Shown here: one piece after another, positions 34,667-44,289 of the stretch | How the letters are laid out: every line of letters begins with the position of its first letter | How positions within the stretch are numbered: the stretch's first letter is position 1 | Source of the DNA: Eubacteriales bacterium | Lineage (GTDB): Bacteria > Bacillota > Clostridia > Oscillospirales > Butyricicoccaceae | Direction: 5' to 3' | NCBI GenBank assembly: GCA_030524205.1 | Contig: JAUNGZ010000005.1 | Location: 45,479-109,478 of the forward strand | Length of the DNA: 64,000 nt | Notes under the pieces: generated by a model | The model's database searches: none | The model's input: only the letters and a program-made list of their open reading frames with translations | What the model was told of the DNA's origin: nothing | Made by a program: the position numbers and the translations under genes

Positions 34667-35464
34667 ATGCGCGTTGACCTGCATATGCACACCGGGTATT
34701 CCGTCGACGCGGCTTCGCCGCAGACAGCCGCGCAGAAGGTGCGGGCCTGTGCCGAAGCCGGGCTGGATATCATCGGCATCACCGACCATCTGGACTTTTT
34801 CCGCCGGCGCGGCCCCTCGGAAAACCGGGACGCGGAGGCCTGCCTGCGCGACATCCGCGCGGCGAAAGAGGCCTTCGCGGACCAAATCGAGGTGCTTGTC
34901 GGCATCGAGATCGGTCAGGTGCACGCGGATCCGGCGGCGGGAGAATTCATCCGTTCGCATGAATTGGACATGGTGATCGGCTCGCTGCACGCGATGCCGA
35001 ACGATCTGGATATCTATTTCCATGACTTTGCGCGCCTCAACTGCGACGCGTTCCTGCGGGACTATTTCGACGAACTGCTGAAAATGGAGCGGTACGGCGG
35101 CTTCGATGTGCTCGCGCATATCGACTATCCGCTGCGCGTCATGCGGCACGGCGATTATGTGCCCTCCTTCGACCAGTATATGGACCGCGTGCGGCAGGTG
35201 CTGCGCGCCTGCGTTGAGCGTGGCTACGCGCTCGAGCTGAACGCGGCGGGCGTCGCGGGCTGGCAGAGAAAGGTCGGCCCGCCGCAAAACATATTATATG
35301 AGTATAAACGTCTGGGCGGCGAGCGCATTTCGATCGGTTCCGATTCGCATGCGCTTGATACGGTCGGCCGCGGCGTCGGGGACTGTGTGGAGAACGCGAA
35401 AAAAGCGGGCTTTTCCTCGGTGACCGTGTTCCGGAACCGCCGGGCGGAACAGGTGGAGATCTGA
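34667..35464 (+). CDS. PHP-domain phosphatase, HisJ/histidinol-phosphatase-like
   Basis: 265 residues with the PHP metal site DLHMHTGYSVD at 4-14, ITDHLDF, and later the AHIDYPLR and GSDSHALDTVG motifs. The fold is that of histidinol-phosphate phosphatase, but no his genes are near. Another phosphomonoester could be the substrate. TAGGAGGGG precedes the ATG. The stop abuts the ispE ATG. Confidence 0.85.
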   Translation: MRVDLHMHTGYSVDAASPQTAAQKVRACAEAGLDIIGITDHLDFFRRRGPSENRDAEACLRDIRAAKEAFADQIEVLVGIEIGQVHADPAAGEFIRSHELDMVIGSLHAMPNDLDIYFHDFARLNCDAFLRDYFDELLKMERYGGFDVLAHIDYPLRVMRHGDYVPSFDQYMDRVRQVLRACVERGYALELNAAGVAGWQRKVGPPQNILYEYKRLGGERISIGSDSHALDTVGRGVGDCVENAKKAGFSSVTVFRNRRAEQVEI

Positions 35465-36364
35465 ATGCTGTTTGGGAAAAAACAAGAGATCACGCACGCG
35501 GAAACCGAGGTGGAGGCGCGCGCGAAAATCAATTTGACGCTCGATGTGACCGGCAAGCGGGACGACGGGTATCACACGGTCAAAATGGTGATGCAGTCGG
35601 TCGCGCTGCACGACGACGTCAAGGTCGCGGTCACGCATGGGGAGAAAAAGCCGCGCGGCATCGTGCTGTCCTGCAACCTGCCCTATCTGCCGGTGGACGA
35701 GCGCAATCTTGCCTACCGCGCGGCCGAGCTATTCTATGAAACGACCGGCATCCTGCTGGAAACGTGCGAAATCCACATCGAAAAGCGCATTCCGGTCGCG
35801 GCGGGGCTGGCCGGCGGATCGTCCGACGCGGCGGCCGTGCTGCGCGCGCTGTCCGCCCTGCACGCCGCCGGACTGACCGACGACGAGCTGTGCGCAATGG
35901 GACTGAAGCTGGGCGCGGATGTGCCCTTCTGCCTGCGCGGCGGCACCATGCTGGCCGAGGGGATCGGGGAGGAGCTGTCGCCCCTGCCCGCCCTGCCGCA
36001 TTGCTTTGTCGTGCTGTGCAAGCCGCCGTTTGCGGTGTCCACCAAGGAGGTGTACCGCGAGATCGACGCACTCGACATCAAAAAGCGCCCAGATACGGAC
36101 GGGCTGATCAAGGCGCTGGAAAAAGGCGACCTTGCGGGCGTGACCAAGCGCCTCGCCAACGTGATGGAGGGCGTGACCGCCCGGAAACGCCGCCAGATCG
36201 ACGAAATCAAGCGCTTCCTGCTGGAAAACGGCGCGGACGGGGCGCTGATGAGCGGGTCGGGGCCGACTGTTTACGGTCTGTTTGCCGACGAGGGCCGCGC
36301 CAAAACCGCCGCGAAAATGCTCAGCCGCCGCTTCGCAGACACCTTTTTGACAAGCGCCGGCTGA
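35465..36364 (+). CDS. ispE: 4-(cytidine 5'-diphospho)-2-C-methyl-D-erythritol kinase
   Basis: A 299-residue GHMP kinase of the non-mevalonate isoprenoid pathway. The AKINLTLDVTGKRDDGYH motif is near the N-terminus, and the ATP motif PVAAGLAGGSSDAAA follows in the middle. The C-terminal MSGSGPTVYGLF is also present. The N-terminus has about 15 extra residues before the family start. It directly follows the PHP gene, with GGTGGAG as ribosome site. Confidence 0.96.
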   Translation: MLFGKKQEITHAETEVEARAKINLTLDVTGKRDDGYHTVKMVMQSVALHDDVKVAVTHGEKKPRGIVLSCNLPYLPVDERNLAYRAAELFYETTGILLETCEIHIEKRIPVAAGLAGGSSDAAAVLRALSALHAAGLTDDELCAMGLKLGADVPFCLRGGTMLAEGIGEELSPLPALPHCFVVLCKPPFAVSTKEVYREIDALDIKKRPDTDGLIKALEKGDLAGVTKRLANVMEGVTARKRRQIDEIKRFLLENGADGALMSGSGPTVYGLFADEGRAKTAAKMLSRRFADTFLTSAG

Positions 36365-36456
36365 ACCGCCGCGCAAAACGCTTTGCAGACCACGTATCAA
36401 ACCGCCGTCCGCCGGACATACTGGGAACACCAGATGACGGAAGGCGGTTTTTTTAC

Positions 36457-36684
36457 ATGAAAAGACAAAAAAGGGAATCGGCTGCCGCGGTGATCGCCGC
36501 GGCGTGCCTGCTGCTGTCGGGCGCGTTTTGGCCGCAGGCGCCGCGCGGCGCATGGTGGTGCACGGCGTTTTCCATCACGTGCAGCGAAGCCGCGGAGCAG
36601 AATGAGCGGGACGGGGAAACGGAGACGGATGCCGTCGTATTCCGCTGGAAGCTCGCGGAATGGTGGAACGCGCTGATCGGATAA
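36457..36684 (+). CDS. 75-residue putative exported or membrane-anchored protein
   Basis: Begins MKRQKRESAAAVIAAACLLLSG, a basic start and a hydrophobic stretch typical of a signal peptide or anchor. An acidic middle and an aromatic end (KLAEWWNALIG) follow. There is only a weak ribosome site (GGAAGGCGG). The T-run directly before the ATG could instead belong to a terminator of the ispE transcript (AACCGCC ... GGCGGTTTTTTT, about 36401-36455). Not recognised; may not be a gene. Confidence 0.4.
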   Translation: MKRQKRESAAAVIAAACLLLSGAFWPQAPRGAWWCTAFSITCSEAAEQNERDGETETDAVVFRWKLAEWWNALIG

Positions 36685-36704
36685 CGCGCTTGCGGCGCTT
36701 CCGC

Positions 36705-36817
36705 CGTTATGGTATAATAGCCGCAGACGGCATGATACCAATCATTTCAACAAATTATACCATAACGACAGCTGCTGCGGCGTTAGGGCTGGATGCGTAC
36801 CGCCGTTATGGTACAAT
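36705..36817. repeat. three copies of an extended -10 motif in alternating orientation
   Basis: CGTTATGGTATAAT occurs at 36705-36718 (+), on the minus strand at 36754-36767, and with one change at 36804-36817 (+). Each includes TGGTATAAT, an extended -10 promoter element. The third lies 43 nt before the DUF4330 gene and may be its promoter. Confidence 0.55.
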
Positions 36818-36859
36818 GATGCGGTAAAGTCGAAAAACAGACACCGACGGAGGAAGCAT

Positions 36860-37366
36860 ATGAAGATTATTAACGAAAAGGGCAAGCTGTTCGGCGTGAT
36901 CAATATTGTCGACCTGCTTGTGCTGCTCGCCGCGATTGCCGTTGTGGCAGGCGTTGGATACAAGCTGTTCGCCCCCAAAATCGCGGAGAGCATCAGCCCG
37001 CAGGTCGAGATGACCGCCATTATCCGCGTGCGCGGCGCGACCCCCTTCCTGCAAAAGGAGATGGCGCGCAACAGCCAAATCGGCAAGAAGCTGGTAAGCG
37101 GCAACTCGTTCACCGAAGCGGAAATCACCGATATGCAGGTTGAGGATTATGTGCAGCAGGTGACAACCGCGGACGGCAGGATCGTCGACGCGCTTGACGG
37201 CACCAAGAAGGACCTTGTGTTCACGGTCAAGACCAAGGTCGCCAAGGGCACGGCCACGCCGTCCATCGGCACGCAGGAGGTGCGCGCGGGCCGCACGTTC
37301 ATCCTCAAGACCGACGATTTCGAGACGACCGGCAATATCGACTCGGTCGATATCGCGGACGAATGA
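36860..37366 (+). CDS. DUF4330 family membrane-anchored protein
   Basis: 168 residues. The short start MKIINEKGKLFGVINIVDLL leads into one membrane helix (residues about 14-34), followed by an outside domain of about 130 residues with IIRVRGATPF and strand-rich sequence. This matches the DUF4330 family, often next to O-antigen polymerase-like genes in Clostridia, as here (4-nt gap). Function unknown; a part in exopolysaccharide or cell-surface glycan export is inferred from context. Confidence 0.85.
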   Translation: MKIINEKGKLFGVINIVDLLVLLAAIAVVAGVGYKLFAPKIAESISPQVEMTAIIRVRGATPFLQKEMARNSQIGKKLVSGNSFTEAEITDMQVEDYVQQVTTADGRIVDALDGTKKDLVFTVKTKVAKGTATPSIGTQEVRAGRTFILKTDDFETTGNIDSVDIADE

Positions 37367-37370
37367 GCCT

Positions 37371-38972
37371 ATGAAAGCGATCATTCAAAACAGCCTGTTC
37401 GCGCGGGCGCTCGGACGGCTGCGCGCGTGGTACCAGCAGGGCGCGATCGCGGGCTTTTTCCGGCGGATCCGAGAGGCGTATCCCGATTCGCGGTTCCGCC
37501 GCCTGTGGGAGCGCTTCTGCGGTTCGGCGCTGTGCAGCCCGGCAAACAGCCTGTATGTGCGCGTCATGGCGGCGCTGCGGCGGTTTGCCGAGCGCGTGGG
37601 CGACGTGACCCGGCAAAGCGCGGTCTACCGCGCGTGCAACGCGGTGTGGAAGCCGGTGTCGAATTTCCTCGGCGGCGGGCTGGTCGGGCGCGTCATCCGC
37701 TTTTTCGGCATGCGCGGCTTGCTGCTGACGGCGCTGGCGCTCTATCTGCCGCTCGATTACTTCATCCGCGCGGCGGCGAATAAGGGCTTTCTGCCGCCGG
37801 TTATCGCCTCGATTTGGGACGAATGCCTGATGCTGGCGGCCTTCGCCTACATCCTGTGGCACACGGCCATGCGCCGTGCGCCCATGCAGATGCGCACCAC
37901 GCCGGTCGACGCCTATCTGCTGCTGTTCATCGGCGTGGGCTTTTTCCTGATGTGCGCCGTGTCGCCCAATATGGGCGTCGCGGTGGACGGCTACCGCGCG
38001 GTGGTGGAGTACCTGTTCTGGTTCTTCCTTGTCACGCGCCTGATCGAGGACGACCGGGATTTCGGCATTTTCTACGGCGCGCTGCTCGCGATGGCCGTTG
38101 TCATCGGCCTGCACGGCATTTACCAGTTTATTGTGGCCGCCCCAATCCCGGCGGCGTGGGTCTCGCAGACCGAGGCGGGCGTGCGCACGCGCGTTTACTC
38201 CATCACGGGCAGCCCGAATATCATGGGCAGCCTGCTTGTGCTGTTCGCGCCCATGGCGGCGGGTCTGGCGTACTACTGCAAAAAGATGTGGGTCAAGGTG
38301 CTCGCCATCGGCGCGACCGGTATGCTGTGCCTGTCCTGCATTTTCACCTTTTCCAAGGGCGCGTGGGGCGGCCTCGCGGTGGCGGTCGTCGTGTTCGCAA
38401 TCTTCCTTGACCGCCGCCTGCTCGCGCTGATGGGCGTGGCGGGCGCGGGCGCGCTGCTGGCCATTCCCTCGATTGCAAACCGTATCACCTATCTGTTCAC
38501 CTCGGACTATGTCGAGGCCAGCCAGCGCGCGGGCCGCATGGTGCGGTGGGAGACCGGGCTGAACCTATTGCAGGAGTCGCATCCGTGGCTGGGCTTCGGT
38601 CTGGGACGGTTCGGCGGCGCGGTCGCCATGCAGAACAAGATCATTGAGGAATCGGATACCTTCCAGTATTTTTATATGGACAACTACTATCTCAAGACGC
38701 TGGTTGAGATGGGGTATCTCGGGCTGATTTTCTTCATCATCCTGCTGATTGGGCTGATCCTCTGGTGCCTGCGCTCCATCGGGCGCACGGGATTCACCGA
38801 AACCGACCGCACGCGCGTGCTCGCCGTGTCGATGTTTGCGGGCATGATGGGCGTGCTGACGCACTGCTACTTCGAGAATATTTTCGAGGTGCCGTATATG
38901 ATGGCCTATTTCTGGAGCATGGGCGCGGCGGTGCTGTATCTCGGGTATTTCCGCAAGAAGCGGCAGACATAA
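37371..38972 (+). CDS. O-antigen ligase / Wzy-like polytopic membrane protein
   Basis: A 533-residue protein with a cytoplasmic N-terminal part of about 110 residues and about 10-12 hydrophobic helices. The Wzy_C/ligase features ITGSPNIMGSLLVLFAPMAA and HPWLGFGLGRFG (a WLGxGxG motif in the periplasmic-type loop) are present. Such proteins join or polymerise lipid-linked glycans outside the membrane. No glycosyltransferases lie nearby. The ATG lies 4 nt after the DUF4330 stop. Confidence 0.85.
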   Translation: MKAIIQNSLFARALGRLRAWYQQGAIAGFFRRIREAYPDSRFRRLWERFCGSALCSPANSLYVRVMAALRRFAERVGDVTRQSAVYRACNAVWKPVSNFLGGGLVGRVIRFFGMRGLLLTALALYLPLDYFIRAAANKGFLPPVIASIWDECLMLAAFAYILWHTAMRRAPMQMRTTPVDAYLLLFIGVGFFLMCAVSPNMGVAVDGYRAVVEYLFWFFLVTRLIEDDRDFGIFYGALLAMAVVIGLHGIYQFIVAAPIPAAWVSQTEAGVRTRVYSITGSPNIMGSLLVLFAPMAAGLAYYCKKMWVKVLAIGATGMLCLSCIFTFSKGAWGGLAVAVVVFAIFLDRRLLALMGVAGAGALLAIPSIANRITYLFTSDYVEASQRAGRMVRWETGLNLLQESHPWLGFGLGRFGGAVAMQNKIIEESDTFQYFYMDNYYLKTLVEMGYLGLIFFIILLIGLILWCLRSIGRTGFTETDRTRVLAVSMFAGMMGVLTHCYFENIFEVPYMMAYFWSMGAAVLYLGYFRKKRQT

Positions 38973-38976
38973 GAAC

Positions 38977-39150
38977 TTCGATTGCGGCCACGGCCGCAAT
39001 CGAATATTCCGGCTTCTGCGCGCGCCCTGCGGGCCCACTTGAAGGCGGTTTGTATAAAATTCGAGGCGCATGTCCTCGAATTTTATGAAAATACCAGCTT
39101 TGCGGGTGTTTTCTTTTTGATGCGCGCTGCGGCGCGAGGCTTTTTGGTCT
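38977..39150 (+). repeat. type-1 hairpin-train element, copy E
   Basis: It starts 4 nt after the stop of the Wzy-like gene with a TTCGATTGCGGCC/GGCCGCAATCGAA hairpin. GCGCGCCCTGCGGGC and TTTGTATAAAA segments shared with copy C follow. Next is a 13-bp hairpin ATAAAATTCGAGG/CCTCGAATTTTAT and an AAAATACCAGC...GCGGGTGTTTT hairpin. Confidence 0.7.
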
Positions 39151-39175
39151 GCGGCGCGGCGGAGCGGAAATAGCG

Positions 39176-39216
39176 AAAAGAACGGTGAAACTGCGGTTTC
39201 ACCGTTCTTTTTTGCG
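39176..39216 (+). terminator. intrinsic terminator upstream of pstS
   Basis: Arms AAAAGAACGGTGAAA (39176-39190) and TTTCACCGTTCTTTT (39197-39211) with a 6-nt loop, followed by TTT. Confidence 0.9.
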
Positions 39217-39238
39217 CATTTTACACAAGGATTCTCGC

Positions 39239-39296
39239 TTAACATGGATTTTACAAACCTGTACTTTTGGATTTTACATTTACTCCGTAAGATAAT
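39239..39296 (+). promoter_or_regulatory. Pho box and promoter of the pst-pho operon
   Basis: Repeats of the PhoP type TT(A/T)ACA occur with about 11-bp spacing: TTAACA 39239, TTTACA 39250, a weaker GTACTT near 39261, and TTTACA 39273. A further TTTACA is at 39220. A -10 (TAAGAT or GATAAT, 39288-39296) follows. The operon's own PhoP/PhoR pair would act here under phosphate limitation. Confidence 0.75.
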
Positions 39297-39343
39297 CTTG
39301 TAACAAAAAAACAAGCACGAAATAAAAAGGAGAATCATTCAAT

Positions 39344-40264
39344 ATGAAGAGAACTGTATCTATGATGCTCGCCGGCCTGATGCTGTGCGGCGCGCTGGCG
39401 GGCTGCGGCAACACGTACGGGCAGGACCAGACGCAGGAACCCGCCGCCAACGACGCCGGCAATGCGGACGGCGCCCCGGCCGCGATGAGCGGCGCGATCA
39501 CCGTTATCTCCCGCGAGGACGGCTCGGGCACGCGCGGCGCGTTCATCGAGCTGACCGGCGTTGAGGAAAAGAACGACGCGGGCGAAAAGGTGGACAACAC
39601 CACCGTGGACGCCGAAATCGCCAATAAGACCGACACCGTGCTCACGAGCGTCGCCTCCAACGAGAAGGCCATCGGCTATGTATCGCTCGGCGCGCTGAAC
39701 GATACCGTCAAGGCCGTTAAGGTGGCGGGCGTGGAAGCTACGACCGACAACGTAAAGAACGGCAGCTACACCCTGTCCCGTCCGTTCAACATCGCCACCA
39801 AGGGCGTACCGACCGGCCTTGCCGCGGATTTCATCGCCTTCATCATGTCCAAGGAAGGACAGGCCGTTATCGTGGACAATAAGTACATCGCGGTGGACGA
39901 TGCGGCCGAGGCCTTCACTTCGGACGGCTCCTCCGGCCAGATCGCCGTGGGCGGCTCCTCCTCTGTTTCGCCGGTCATGGAAAAGCTGATCGAGGCGTAT
40001 AAGGCGGTCAACCCGAATGCGCAGATCGACCTGCAGACCTCCGACTCCACCTCCGGCATGACCGGCGCGATGGACGGCACCTTCGCCATCGGCATGGCCT
40101 CCCGCGAGCTCAAGGACGAGGAAGCCGCCGAGCTTACCGCCACGGCCATCGCGCTGGACGGCATCGCGGTTGTCGTAAACCCTGTCAACTCCGTCGAGGA
40201 CCTGACGATGGATCAGATCAAGGCCATCTACGTCGGCGACGTGACCGAGTGGGACGCGCTCTAA
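39344..40264 (+). CDS. pstS: phosphate-binding lipoprotein PstS, circularly permuted
   Basis: A 306-residue lipoprotein (lipobox Cys21) that captures phosphate for PstCAB. The domain halves are in reversed order compared with ordinary PstS. Residues 50-185 hold what is normally the second half: ITVISREDGSGTRGAF, AIGYVSLGALND, and SRPFNIATKG to IMSKEGQ. Residues 199-306 hold what is normally first: GGSSSVSPVMEKLIEAY, DSTSGMTGAMDG, IGMASRELKDEE and LTMDQIKAIYVGDVTEWDAL. The joint is a short Asp/Ala/Ser linker at about 186-198. All phosphate-contact motifs (SREDGSGTR, GGSSSV, DSTSG) are kept. A terminator follows before pstC. Confidence 0.93.
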   Translation: MKRTVSMMLAGLMLCGALAGCGNTYGQDQTQEPAANDAGNADGAPAAMSGAITVISREDGSGTRGAFIELTGVEEKNDAGEKVDNTTVDAEIANKTDTVLTSVASNEKAIGYVSLGALNDTVKAVKVAGVEATTDNVKNGSYTLSRPFNIATKGVPTGLAADFIAFIMSKEGQAVIVDNKYIAVDDAAEAFTSDGSSGQIAVGGSSSVSPVMEKLIEAYKAVNPNAQIDLQTSDSTSGMTGAMDGTFAIGMASRELKDEEAAELTATAIALDGIAVVVNPVNSVEDLTMDQIKAIYVGDVTEWDAL

Positions 40265-40303
40265 AAAACCGAGCCGGAGCCGCGGCTGTAATCGACCGCC
40301 TCA

Positions 40304-40335
40304 GAAAATCCCTGTCTCACAGGGATTTTCTTTTC
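40304..40335 (+). terminator. internal terminator between pstS and pstC
   Basis: Arms GAAAATCCCTG (40304-40314) and CAGGGATTTTC (40320-40330), 5-nt loop, then TTTTC. Partial read-through would give more PstS than PstCAB. Confidence 0.9.
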
Positions 40336-40374
40336 GATAAGCGCTTTGCGCAATGATTGTTACGGGTGAAAAAT

Positions 40375-41241
40375 ATGAAAGATTTCCGGGAAAAGGCGAT
40401 GCACGGCGTGTTTTTTGTCTGCGCGCTCGCCTCGATCCTAGCCGTTGCCCTGATCTGCGTGTTCCTGTTTGCAAACGGCCTGCCTGCGATGAAGGAGATC
40501 GGCGTGTTCGATTTTCTGACAGGCACCAAATGGAAGCCGGGCAATGATATCTACGGCATCCTGCCGATGATCCTCGGCAGTATTTACATCACAGCGGGCG
40601 CAATCGTGGTCGGCGTGCCGATCGGTCTGCTGACCGCGGTGTTCATGGCGTTTTACTGCCCGAAAAGGCTGTACGGCTTTCTCAAGCCCTGCACCGAGCT
40701 GCTGGCCGGCATTCCGTCCATCGTGTACGGCTTTTTCGGCGTGATCGTGATCGTGCCCGCCATCCGGCAGGCCGCGGCGTTCTTTGGGGCGGATGTTTCC
40801 GGTTCGAGCATACTGGCGGCCTCCATTCTGCTCGGCATTATGATCCTGCCGACCATCATCGGCGTGTCCGAGGCCGCGCTGCGCGCCGTGCCGGCCGCCT
40901 ATTACGAGGGCGCGGTCGCCATGGGCGCAACGCATGAGCGCGCGATCTTCTCCGTTATGCTGCCGGCCGCGCGATCGGGCGTGCTGGCCGCCGTCGTGCT
41001 CGGCATCGGCCGCGCGATCGGTGAAACGATGGCCGTTATCATGGTCGCGGGCAACCAGCCGCGCCTTACGGGCAACATGCTTGAGGGCATCCGCACGATG
41101 ACCGCGAATATTGTCATCGAAATGGGCTATGCCTCCGGCCTGCACCGCGAGGCGCTGATTGCAACGGGCGTTGTGCTGTTTGTATTCATCCTGCTGATCA
41201 ATCTGGCCTTTTCCGCACTCAAAAGGAGGAAAGACACATGA
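40375..41241 (+). CDS. pstC: phosphate ABC transporter permease PstC
   Basis: A 288-residue inner-membrane permease of the high-affinity phosphate transporter, with about six helices. The family motifs [17 protein letters not shown] and the EAA-loop region EAALRAVPAAYYEGAVAMGAT are present. The start MKDFREKAM has GGGTG upstream. It overlaps pstA by 4 nt. Confidence 0.96.
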   Translation: MKDFREKAMHGVFFVCALASILAVALICVFLFANGLPAMKEIGVFDFLTGTKWKPGNDIYGILPMILGSIYITAGAIVVGVPIGLLTAVFMAFYCPKRLYGFLKPCTELLAGIPSIVYGFFGVIVIVPAIRQAAAFFGADVSGSSILAASILLGIMILPTIIGVSEAALRAVPAAYYEGAVAMGATHERAIFSVMLPAARSGVLAAVVLGIGRAIGETMAVIMVAGNQPRLTGNMLEGIRTMTANIVIEMGYASGLHREALIATGVVLFVFILLINLAFSALKRRKDT

Positions 41242-42122
41242 ACGGAGCCGCTCTGGGCGAAGTATCCAAAAAGGGCGAGGAAAGAATGGCCGCGCCGCGC
41301 CCCATGTATGGGCGGGGCAGGGCCAAGGTGCAGAAGGGGCTGGTATATGCCGCGGCCGCGCTCACCTTCGCGGCGCTGCTGTTCCTGATCTGCTACATCC
41401 TGTTGAAGGGTATTCCCAATTTGAAGCCCTCGCTTTTTGCGTGGACCTATACCTCGGACAATGTATCCATGGTTCCCGCCATGATCACAACGGTCGAAAT
41501 GACCGCGCTGGCGCTGCTGATCGCCGTGCCGTTCGGCCTGTTCACCGCCGTTTACTTAAACGAATACGCGAGGCGCGGCAATAAGCTGGTAAACCTTATC
41601 CGCATTACCACCGAGACGCTGTCCGGCATCCCGTCGATCGTATACGGCCTGTTCGGCATGCTGTTTTTCGTCACCTACCTGCACTGGGGCTATTCGCTGC
41701 TCGCGGGCGCGATGACGCTGGCCATCATGATCCTGCCGCTTGTCATGCGCACGGCGGAGGAGGCGCTCATGGCGGTGCCGGATACGTTCCGCGAAGGTTC
41801 GTTCGGCCTTGGCGCTGGCCGGCTGCGCACGGTTTTCCGCATTGTGCTGCCCTCCGCCATGCCGGGCATCCTGTCGGGCGTTATTCTGGGCATCGGCCGC
41901 ATCGTCGGCGAGACCGCCGCGCTGATCTTTACCGCGGGCACGATGGCGCGGGTGCCGAGCCTGCTGCAATCCGGCCGCACGCTCGCCATCCACATGTATG
42001 TGCTTTCGGGCGAGGGACTGCATATGAACGAGGCGTACGCGACCGCGGTCGTGCTGCTCGCCGTCGTACTGCTGATGAATGCGCTGAGCGCGTTTATCGC
42101 GCGTAAGCTTACGAAAAAGTAA
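41238..42122 (+). CDS. pstA: phosphate ABC transporter permease PstA
   Basis: A 294-residue partner permease. [21 protein letters not shown] and the EAA loop [22 protein letters not shown] are diagnostic. The N-terminus has an additional hydrophilic stretch of about 30 residues. AGGAGG precedes the ATG, which overlaps the pstC stop; an internal ATG at 41286 is an alternative. Confidence 0.96.
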   Translation: MNGAALGEVSKKGEERMAAPRPMYGRGRAKVQKGLVYAAAALTFAALLFLICYILLKGIPNLKPSLFAWTYTSDNVSMVPAMITTVEMTALALLIAVPFGLFTAVYLNEYARRGNKLVNLIRITTETLSGIPSIVYGLFGMLFFVTYLHWGYSLLAGAMTLAIMILPLVMRTAEEALMAVPDTFREGSFGLGAGRLRTVFRIVLPSAMPGILSGVILGIGRIVGETAALIFTAGTMARVPSLLQSGRTLAIHMYVLSGEGLHMNEAYATAVVLLAVVLLMNALSAFIARKLTKK

Positions 42123-42133
42123 CGGAGGCAACC

Positions 42134-42888
<755 letters not shown>

Positions 42889-42889
<1 letters not shown>

Positions 42890-43524
42890 TGAGAAACCGG
42901 TTTGACACGCAGCTGACGGAGCTGAACAACGAGCTGATCGCCATGGGCGCGCTGTGCGAAAACGCGATCGCCAGCTCGGTTAAGGCGCTGCTCGGCGGGG
43001 ACGCCAAGCTCGCCGCGTCGGCTATCCAGATTGATCAGGAGATCGACCGCAAGGAGCGCGAGATCGAGTCGATGTGCCTCAAGCTGCTGCTGCAGCAGCA
43101 GCCGGTCGCCTCCGACCTGCGCCTGATTTCGTCGGTGCTCAAAATGATCACCGATATCGAGCGCATCGGCGATCAGGCGAGCGATATCGCGGAGATCGTC
43201 ACCTATCTGTCTGGCGCGTGCGGGCACAATACCCACATCGAGCAGATGGCGCAGGCGACCATCCAAATGGTTACCGACAGTCTGGACGCCTTTGTGCGCC
43301 GCGACCTGACGCTCGCGTGGAGCGTGATCGAGTACGACGACACAGTCGACGAGCTGTTCTCCCGGTGCAAGCAGGATCTGATCGAGGAGATCCGCGATAA
43401 GCCCACGGACGGCGAGCGCGTGCTCGATGTGCTGATGATCGCCAAGTATCTGGAGCGTATCGGCGACCATGCGACCAATATTGCCGAATGGGTTGAATTT
43501 TCGATCACGGGCACGCACAAATAA
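42889..43524 (+). CDS. phoU: phosphate-system accessory protein PhoU
   Basis: A 211-residue all-helical protein that damps phosphate signalling between PstSCAB and PhoR. Both three-helix repeats show the metal-binding acidic motifs (ITDIERIGDQASDIAE and AKYLERIGDHATNIAE). It is positioned as usual between pstB and the two-component genes. Confidence 0.97.
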
Positions 43525-43605
43525 AGCCAAAGGACGTTCGCGCGTCCGGCCGGGCGGGCTTTGCCGCGCCGGAGGCGCGGGCGATGCGAAGGAGTGGAGC
43601 GAGAG

Positions 43606-44289
43606 TTGATTTACTGCGTGGAGGACGATGCGGGCATCCGCGAGCTTGTCGTCTACACCTTACAGAATACCGGGCTGGAAGCGCGGGGCTTTGCCGATGG
43701 GAAAGCCCTGTTTGCCGCGCTGCGCGAGGCAAGGCCGCAGCTGATCCTGCTGGATATCATGCTGCCCGGCGAGGACGGCGTCGCGATCTTGCGCCGCCTG
43801 CGCGCGGCGCGCGAGACGGCCGACCTGCCCGTCATCCTGCTGACCGCGAAGAATACCGAGTACGATAAGGTGATCGGGCTGGACAGCGGTGCGGACGACT
43901 ATATCGCCAAGCCCTTCGGCATGATGGAGCTGGTCGCGCGCATCCGCGCGGTGCTGCGCCGCACGCAGGGCGAGCCTGCCGGAGAGGACGGCCGTCCGCT
44001 CGTCGCGGGCAAGATCTGCGTCGACGAGCGCGCGCACAGCGTCTATGTGGGTGAGGACGAGGTGCAGCTTACGCTGAAGGAATATCAGCTTTTGTGCCTG
44101 TTGCTCAAAAACCGGGGCGCGGTGCTCACGCGCGACGTGCTGCTGGAAAATATCTGGGGCTACGGCAATGAGAGCGAGACGCGCACGGTCGACGTGCACA
44201 TCCGCACGCTGCGGCAGAAGCTGGGGCCGGCGGGCGGCCTGATCGAGACCGTGCGCGGCGTCGGCTACCGCATGGGGGACAAGGAATGA
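43606..44289 (+). CDS. phoP: response regulator PhoP (OmpR family)
   Basis: A 227-residue regulator. The receiver holds the acidic pocket CVEDD and the phospho-acceptor Asp50 in LILLDIMLPG. The winged helix holds the conserved segment TLKEYQLLCLLLKNRGAVLT and NESETRTVDVHIRTLRQKLG. I prefer the TTG start at 43606 (MIYCVEDD) with GGAG 6 nt upstream; longer GTG/TTG starts would add unrelated Arg-rich residues. It overlaps phoR by 4 nt and should bind the Pho box upstream of pstS. Confidence 0.95.
   Translation: MIYCVEDDAGIRELVVYTLQNTGLEARGFADGKALFAALREARPQLILLDIMLPGEDGVAILRRLRAARETADLPVILLTAKNTEYDKVIGLDSGADDYIAKPFGMMELVARIRAVLRRTQGEPAGEDGRPLVAGKICVDERAHSVYVGEDEVQLTLKEYQLLCLLLKNRGAVLTRDVLLENIWGYGNESETRTVDVHIRTLRQKLGPAGGLIETVRGVGYRMGDKE

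Noticed and set aside
37194-37370. Longer N-terminus for the Wzy-like protein
   Set aside because: The upstream in-frame extension overlaps the DUF4330 gene and is Arg/Pro-rich; the ATG at 37371 fits the family start.
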